Source: an uncultured bacterium
GTDB taxonomy: Bacteria; Bacillota; Clostridia; Oscillospirales; Acutalibacteraceae
DNA: 26,137 nucleotides
Reading direction: 5' to 3'
Assembly (NCBI GenBank): GCA_934875675.1
Contig: CAKXIK010000012.1
Coordinates: 1 to 26,137, forward strand
Below, one piece after another: positions 22,126 through 26,137 of this stretch. Below the pieces are notes generated by a model. It was not told the origin of the DNA. It worked only from the letters and a program-made list of their open reading frames with translations, and did no database searches. Positions within the stretch are counted from its first letter, which is position 1; every line of letters starts with the position of its first letter. The translations under genes and the position numbers were made by a program.

Positions 22126-23496
22126 ATGCTGTTTTCCAACAAGGATTTAAAGCGACTAATTATACCTCTTGTTATTGAGCAAACGCTCGCCATGACAGTT
22201 GGCATGTTTGACACGATCATGATTTCCTCTGTGGGTGAGGCGGCAGTTTCCGGCGTTTCTTTGGTGGATATGGTAAATGTGCTGCTGATTAATCTGTTTG
22301 CGGCTTTGGCAACAGGTGGTGCGGTGGTGACATCCCAGTTCATCGGAGGAAAAAACCGAAAAAGCGCCTGCGACTCTGCACGCCAATTGATGATTCTTTC
22401 TCTTGCTGCCTCTGTGTTTATCATGATTTTGGCACTGCTTTTGCGCAAACCCATTCTGCGGCTATTGTTCGGTGCAATTGAGGACGATGTGATGGACAGT
22501 GCAATGACTTACTTCTTCTGGTCTGCACTCTCCTATCCGTTCCTTGCAGTCTATAATTCCGGGGCAGCGCTGTTTCGGTCTATCGGTAATTCTAAAATTC
22601 CAATGTTCAGTTCCATTGCTATGAATGTGCTGAATGTTGGCGGCAACGCGCTGTTGCTCTACGTTGCCCGCATGGGCGTTGCTGGCGTTGCAATCGCATC
22701 GCTTGTCTCGCGCGCAGTGGCAATGGTGATTGTGCTGGCGCTGCTCTCTAATCGGAACAATCTGGTTTTTGTCAATTTTCGTGAGCGGTTCCGTGTGGAA
22801 TGGGGCATGATGAAGCGGATTCTTCGGATTGGTGTGCCAAGCAGCGTTGAAAACAGTCTGTTTCAACTGGGTCGTGTGCTGGTGGTAAGCATCATTTCAA
22901 CGTTTGGCACCGTGCAAATTGCCGCAAACGCCGTAGCAAACAGCTATGACGCACTAGGCTGTATTCCAGGCTCTGCAATGAATCTGGCTGTCATTACCGT
23001 CATCGGGCAATGCGCGGGTGCAGGAGATTATACACAAGCCAAGTATTACATTAAAAAGCTGCTCAAAATTACTTATCTGCTTACACTGGGACTGAATCTG
23101 GTCATTTTGCTTACCCTGCCGCTTACACTGCAAATTTACAGTTTGTCAGCCGAAACGTTGGCGCTTGCTTCTACTCTCATCTGGATTCATGACGGTCTTG
23201 CTATTTTCCTCTGGCCGATTTCCTTTACGCTGCCCAACGCAATGCGTGCTGCCGACGACGTTCGTTTTACCATGGTAATTTCCCTGTTCTCGATGTTCAC
23301 ATTCCGCATTCTGCTGAGCTTATTCCTTGCCAATCAGTATTCCATGGGGGCAATCGGTGTCTGGATTGCAATGATTGCTGATTGGTTATTCCGCTGCATA
23401 TGCTTTATTCTGCGCTACCGAAGCAACAAATGGCAAAAACATAAGGTTGCCCCGGCAAAACCCGCCGTGGCTGAAAACGGAGGAAATGATTCTTGA
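22126..23496 (+). CDS. MATE family efflux transporter
   Basis: A 456-residue multidrug/toxin extrusion transporter with twelve predicted membrane segments in two halves. It opens with the standard KRLIIPLVIEQTLAMTVGMFDTIMIS and has the conserved TSQFIGGKN after helix 2. MATE pumps use Na+ or H+ gradients to expel cationic compounds; the substrate is unknown. The ATG follows GAGAGG. It lies 65 bases behind mscS and overlaps the MFS gene by four bases (TTGA), so the two exporters are translated together. It is intact, unlike the MATE fragment at 25803. Confidence 0.93.
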   Translation: MLFSNKDLKRLIIPLVIEQTLAMTVGMFDTIMISSVGEAAVSGVSLVDMVNVLLINLFAALATGGAVVTSQFIGGKNRKSACDSARQLMILSLAASVFIMILALLLRKPILRLLFGAIEDDVMDSAMTYFFWSALSYPFLAVYNSGAALFRSIGNSKIPMFSSIAMNVLNVGGNALLLYVARMGVAGVAIASLVSRAVAMVIVLALLSNRNNLVFVNFRERFRVEWGMMKRILRIGVPSSVENSLFQLGRVLVVSIISTFGTVQIAANAVANSYDALGCIPGSAMNLAVITVIGQCAGAGDYTQAKYYIKKLLKITYLLTLGLNLVILLTLPLTLQIYSLSAETLALASTLIWIHDGLAIFLWPISFTLPNAMRAADDVRFTMVISLFSMFTFRILLSLFLANQYSMGAIGVWIAMIADWLFRCICFILRYRSNKWQKHKVAPAKPAVAENGGNDS

Positions 23497-24692
23497 GTCG
23501 CTTAACCTATCGCCACACGGTAAAAACAATTTATCTTGCAAATATTACAGGTGCAATTGTAAACAACTTTGCTCCGCTGCTCTTTTTAACTTTTCAGCGG
23601 CAATTTGGAATTTCCATTGGAAAAATCAGTTTTTTGATTACACTGAACTTTGGCATTCAGATGCTGGTAGATTTTTTGGGGGCAAAATTCGGAGATAAGC
23701 TGGGATATCGACGCGGCGCAGTCTGTTCTCAGCTCATTGCAGCAACCGGATTAATCGGCATGGGGATTCTGCCGTTTTTGCTGCCCGCCTATCCGGCTCT
23801 GCTGTTCTGCACGGTGCTTTGCGCCATTGGCAGCGGTCTTAACGAGGTGCTGCTCAGTCCAATGCTGGAGGCTCTTCCCGGTGATGCCAAGGCTTCGGCA
23901 ATGGGCATCATGCACTCGTTTTATTGCTGGGGGCACGTGGGCGTTATTTTGCTTTCCACCGCTTATTTTCAGCTGGCAGGAACTGCAAACTGGCGCTGGC
24001 TCGCCATCGGTTGGGCAATCATTCCGCTTTGTGCCGCGGCGCTGTTTTGCCGCGTGCCAATCAATACCTTTGGGGAGCCGGAAACCAATCTTCCCATGCG
24101 CAAGCTGTTTTCTCTGCCGATGTTCTGGGTTCTGCTTGCACTGATGCTGGCATCCGGCGCAGCAGAACAGGCCATGGCTCAATGGGCGTCCCTGTTTGCC
24201 GAGCTGGGATTAGGCGTTTCCAAAGCAATGGGAGATCTGCTGGGGCCGTGTCTGTTTGCCGTTGCCATGGGAACCACCCGGCTGTTTTATGGAAAATTCG
24301 GCGAGCGGTTCCGCCTGACACGGTTAATCGGGCTTTCGGCAGCCCTTTGTGTTGTCAGTTTTCTAATTGTCTCTCTTGTACCCAATGCAATTATCTCGCT
24401 GCTTGGATGTGGCTTGTGCGGCGTTTCGGTTGCTATCCTCTGGCCGGGCGTACTCAGTCTTTCGGCACGCGATTGTCCGCAGGGAGGAACTGCAATGTTT
24501 GCTCTTCTGGCGCTTGCCGGTGATGTCGGCTGCTTTGTCGGCCCCGATCTGGTTGGTGCCGCGTCCGATGCTCTTGGCGGCGGCAGTACCGGGGTCAAGC
24601 TTGGAATGCTTGCTGCGCTTGTGTTCCCGGTCATGCTGTTCGCAGCGTTGTTTATTCTTCGCCGCCTGCGCATGAAACAAAAAGACGCCTGA
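23493..24692 (+). CDS. MFS transporter
   Basis: A 399-residue major facilitator protein with about twelve hydrophobic segments. The loop between helices 2 and 3 reads DFLGAKFGDKLGYRRG, the family's GxxxDxxGRR-like signature. Helix 5 has an SFYCWGHVG motif as in FucP/FHS-like sugar or nucleoside permeases, so uptake as well as export is possible. The start is a TTG overlapping the MATE stop (TTGA) with GGAGG nine bases before it. The last residues are Lys/Arg-rich. Confidence 0.9.
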   Translation: MSRLTYRHTVKTIYLANITGAIVNNFAPLLFLTFQRQFGISIGKISFLITLNFGIQMLVDFLGAKFGDKLGYRRGAVCSQLIAATGLIGMGILPFLLPAYPALLFCTVLCAIGSGLNEVLLSPMLEALPGDAKASAMGIMHSFYCWGHVGVILLSTAYFQLAGTANWRWLAIGWAIIPLCAAALFCRVPINTFGEPETNLPMRKLFSLPMFWVLLALMLASGAAEQAMAQWASLFAELGLGVSKAMGDLLGPCLFAVAMGTTRLFYGKFGERFRLTRLIGLSAALCVVSFLIVSLVPNAIISLLGCGLCGVSVAILWPGVLSLSARDCPQGGTAMFALLALAGDVGCFVGPDLVGAASDALGGGSTGVKLGMLAALVFPVMLFAALFILRRLRMKQKDA

Positions 24693-24729
24693 ACGCACCG
24701 GGTTGGGTGTTGTTCGGCATCCCGATTTA

Positions 24730-24759
24730 GGTGTTCTCCTCACGGAGAGCACCTTTTTT
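24730..24759 (+). terminator. Terminator of the mscS-MATE-MFS run
   Basis: GGTGTTCTCC-TCAC-GGAGAGCACC, a 10-bp stem with one G-U, then six T. Strong. Confidence 0.92.
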
Positions 24760-24852
24760 ATTGACAGCTTTATCCAAGTCCGAATGAGGGCATATGAAAA
24801 ACGAAGAGAAAACTTGGATGTATGCCATTTTTCAAAAATTTCTATTTGCCGT

Positions 24853-24881
24853 TTGAAGAGACCTCAATACTATGTTATCTT
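24853..24881 (+). promoter_or_regulatory. Putative promoter of the TPR-like gene
   Basis: TTGAAG and TATCTT with a 17-base spacer, 90 bases before the start. Apart from this and a 20-codon frame at 24794, 24760-24971 appears empty. Confidence 0.4.
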
Positions 24882-24971
24882 AAATTTGCAATGAATGCGA
24901 GCATTCCCGTTGTGCTGCACCGGATAAAATGGTAAAATAAAGAAAATTATTTGATGAATTGAGGGATCATG

Positions 24972-25763
24972 ATGTATCGATGGTGTGCAAAACACTGCAG
25001 ATTGGTGATGTTTTTGTGGACCGTGCCGGTCTGCACGGTATTCGATGCAGTTTTTATTTACTTACAATTTCCGGCATGGGTAATCGTTCTATTCTCTCTT
25101 TTCATGATTTTTTGTGGATGGGGATTTGCAAACTCATTCGCCCGCCAGCTGCTGCTCCGGGCTGAAAAAGCAATCAATGAGCAATGTGACCCTTATCCGC
25201 TGCTCAATGAGGTGGAGGATCAGCTGACCTACGCCCGTTCGCAAGAGTACCGGCAGATTCTGCTGATCGATTTTTGCTCTGCATTGGATGAGATTGGAGA
25301 TTATCAACAGGCACTCGACTGCATGGAATCCATCAATATCGATCAATACCCTGGCACGCTTGCTCCCATCAAAATCATCTATTATCTTAATCTTAGTGAT
25401 CTCTATTTATGCTTTGGTTCTTTGGATAAATCAGAAATCTGGCGCAACAAAGCGTTACAGATGCTAAATGCTTTAAAAAGTGAAAAACATAAGCAAGATA
25501 TACTGCCCATTCTGATACAGCTGGATGCCCAAATTGCATATTGCAAAAAAAATTTCGACCAGTCCATTCCTCTGCTCAATCAATTGCCAGAAAAAAATCT
25601 GCGGCAATCCGTAGCAAAGGCACTGTGGTATGCGAGAAATTACCTTGCGCAAAACAGAGTGCAAGAGGCAATTCCCAAATTGCGCTATGTGATTGCCAAC
25701 GGAAACCGTCTTGCCGATGTTACAATTGCAAAGGATTTGCTATCTTCAGTAGAAATCTTGTAA
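24972..25763 (+). CDS. Membrane-anchored helical-repeat (TPR-like) protein
   Basis: A 263-residue protein. Two membrane segments at the N-terminus (about 10-31 and 35-55, the second FPAWVIVLFSLFMIFCGWGF) are followed by a soluble helical region with TPR-like spacing: DFCSALDEIGDYQQALDCME, LNLSDLYLCFGSLDKSEIWRNKALQ, and CKKNFDQSIPLLNQLP. The repeats suggest a protein-interaction scaffold on the cytoplasmic face. GAGGG precedes two adjacent ATGs; the second (24972) is better spaced, with 24969 possible. No partner gene is adjacent; the function is not known. Confidence 0.8.
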   Translation: MYRWCAKHCRLVMFLWTVPVCTVFDAVFIYLQFPAWVIVLFSLFMIFCGWGFANSFARQLLLRAEKAINEQCDPYPLLNEVEDQLTYARSQEYRQILLIDFCSALDEIGDYQQALDCMESINIDQYPGTLAPIKIIYYLNLSDLYLCFGSLDKSEIWRNKALQMLNALKSEKHKQDILPILIQLDAQIAYCKKNFDQSIPLLNQLPEKNLRQSVAKALWYARNYLAQNRVQEAIPKLRYVIANGNRLADVTIAKDLLSSVEIL

Positions 25764-25802
25764 AGCACATCCAATCTCCATATTGATACACCGGACATAA
25801 TT

Positions 25803-26084
25803 TTACAACCTGGATGATGCCAATTCCGTTTCCGGTTTTTCCAGCCGTTTCTTCTGAATAAAAAACCAAATACCGCAAAGGGTGATTTGCACCACCGTAG
25901 AACAGGGGGTTGCAAGACCAATTCCAAACAGCGAAAGCGGAATTCGTTTGCTCATCAGGTATGAAACCGGAATCCGGACGCCAAACGAACCCGCAATTCC
26001 CTGAATCATTACAAATGTGGTGCTGCCGCAACCGTTAAAATAACCGATAAAACAGAAAAGAAATGAAACAAAAATACAGTCCAA
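25803..26084 (-). pseudogene. Truncated MATE transporter, C-terminal fragment
   Basis: About 93 codons that match the last fifth of a MATE transporter: LDCIFVSFLFCFIGYFNGCG, then MIQGIAGSFGVRIPVSYL and a basic tail. A full MATE has about 450 residues. Upstream the frame meets a stop at 26106-26108, and the 5' part is replaced by the mutS start on the other strand. No ribosome binding site is seen. Most likely the remnant of a gene cut by a deletion or recombination. A chimeric contig end is an alternative. Confidence 0.8.
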
Positions 26085-26137
26085 TGATGATGCAATATTT
26101 AGGTATCAAGGAACAAAATAAAGATGCTATTGTGATG
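26063..26137 (+). CDS. mutS: MutS mismatch repair protein, N-terminus (partial)
   Basis: The first 25 codons read MKQKYSPMMMQYLGIKEQNK then DAIVM, running off the window. This is the start of the MutS mismatch-recognition domain I (consensus SPMMxQYLxIKEQxxDAI); the Phe-x-Glu mismatch motif would lie just past the edge. An in-frame stop at 26048-26050 fixes the start region. The ribosome site is weak (AGAAAAG). The first 20 bases overlap MATE-fragment sequence on the other strand. Confidence 0.85.
   Translation, partial: MKQKYSPMMMQYLGIKEQNKDAIVM

Noticed and set aside
24794..24856. 20-codon frame starting MKNEEKTW with GAGGG three bases upstream
   Set aside because: Spacing is too short and nothing else supports a gene.
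1..26137. CRISPR array, prophage or insertion sequence
   Set aside because: No regularly spaced repeats, cas genes, transposase or phage structural genes are visible.

Overview
The window reads as chromosomal DNA of an anaerobic Firmicute of the class Clostridia, probably near the Ruminococcaceae/Oscillospiraceae. This is inferred from AGGAGG-type ribosome binding sites with frequent TTG/GTG starts, a class B sortase, a DUF4830 protein, a Clostridium beijerinckii-type secondary alcohol dehydrogenase, and tRNAs with encoded CCA. No plasmid, phage or IS genes are visible.

Layout. (1) 1-1340: a monocistronic MsmK/UgpC-type sugar-ABC ATPase on the minus strand, with its own extended -10 promoter and terminator and no permease beside it. 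(2) 1444-6450: a minus-strand operon, cysteine desulfurase - ThiI - class B sortase - DUF4830 membrane protein - RsuA-type pseudouridine synthase. It has a good promoter and joins sulfur relay/RNA modification to a surface-anchoring enzyme. (3) 6624-7304: an AIM24-family protein facing a PnuC-family transporter across a shared bidirectional terminator. The pnuC leader holds an intrinsic terminator directly against the Shine-Dalgarno, with a competing hairpin, so it looks like an attenuator or riboswitch. (4) About 8500-12650: a visibly AT-richer accessory stretch of single-gene units (nucleotidyltransferase-fold protein, aldo/keto reductase, GNAT acetyltransferase, VOC protein) around a Met-Glu-Val tRNA operon. 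The tRNA terminator has a near-identical direct-repeat copy 1.96 kb away, flanking the AKR/GNAT block, and the AKR-GNAT gap is packed with hairpins. (5) 12697-15150: a two-gene ABC exporter (permease and ATPase) with a consensus promoter. (6) 15370-19074, plus strand: an NADP-type zinc secondary alcohol dehydrogenase with a large palindrome at its start of transcription, a COG0523 metallochaperone-type GTPase, then an ArsC-like protein with two half-size chromate (CHR) transporters. (7) 19194-24760: a Gfo/Idh/MocA oxidoreductase lacking the usual catalytic lysine, a DUF4234 membrane protein, and an MscS channel - MATE - MFS run ending at a strong terminator. (8) 24972-26137: a membrane-anchored helical-repeat protein, then a beheaded MATE C-terminal fragment on the minus strand. 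The lost 5' part of that MATE gene is replaced by the start of mutS on the plus strand, which runs off the window.

The best candidates for undescribed biology are the pnuC leader, the palindrome at the adh promoter together with its COG0523 neighbour, the terminator-repeat-flanked accessory block with its hairpin array, and the MATE/mutS junction. No complete novel multi-gene system (defence, CRISPR, BGC) could be supported. All calls come from reading the sequence; no database search was run.
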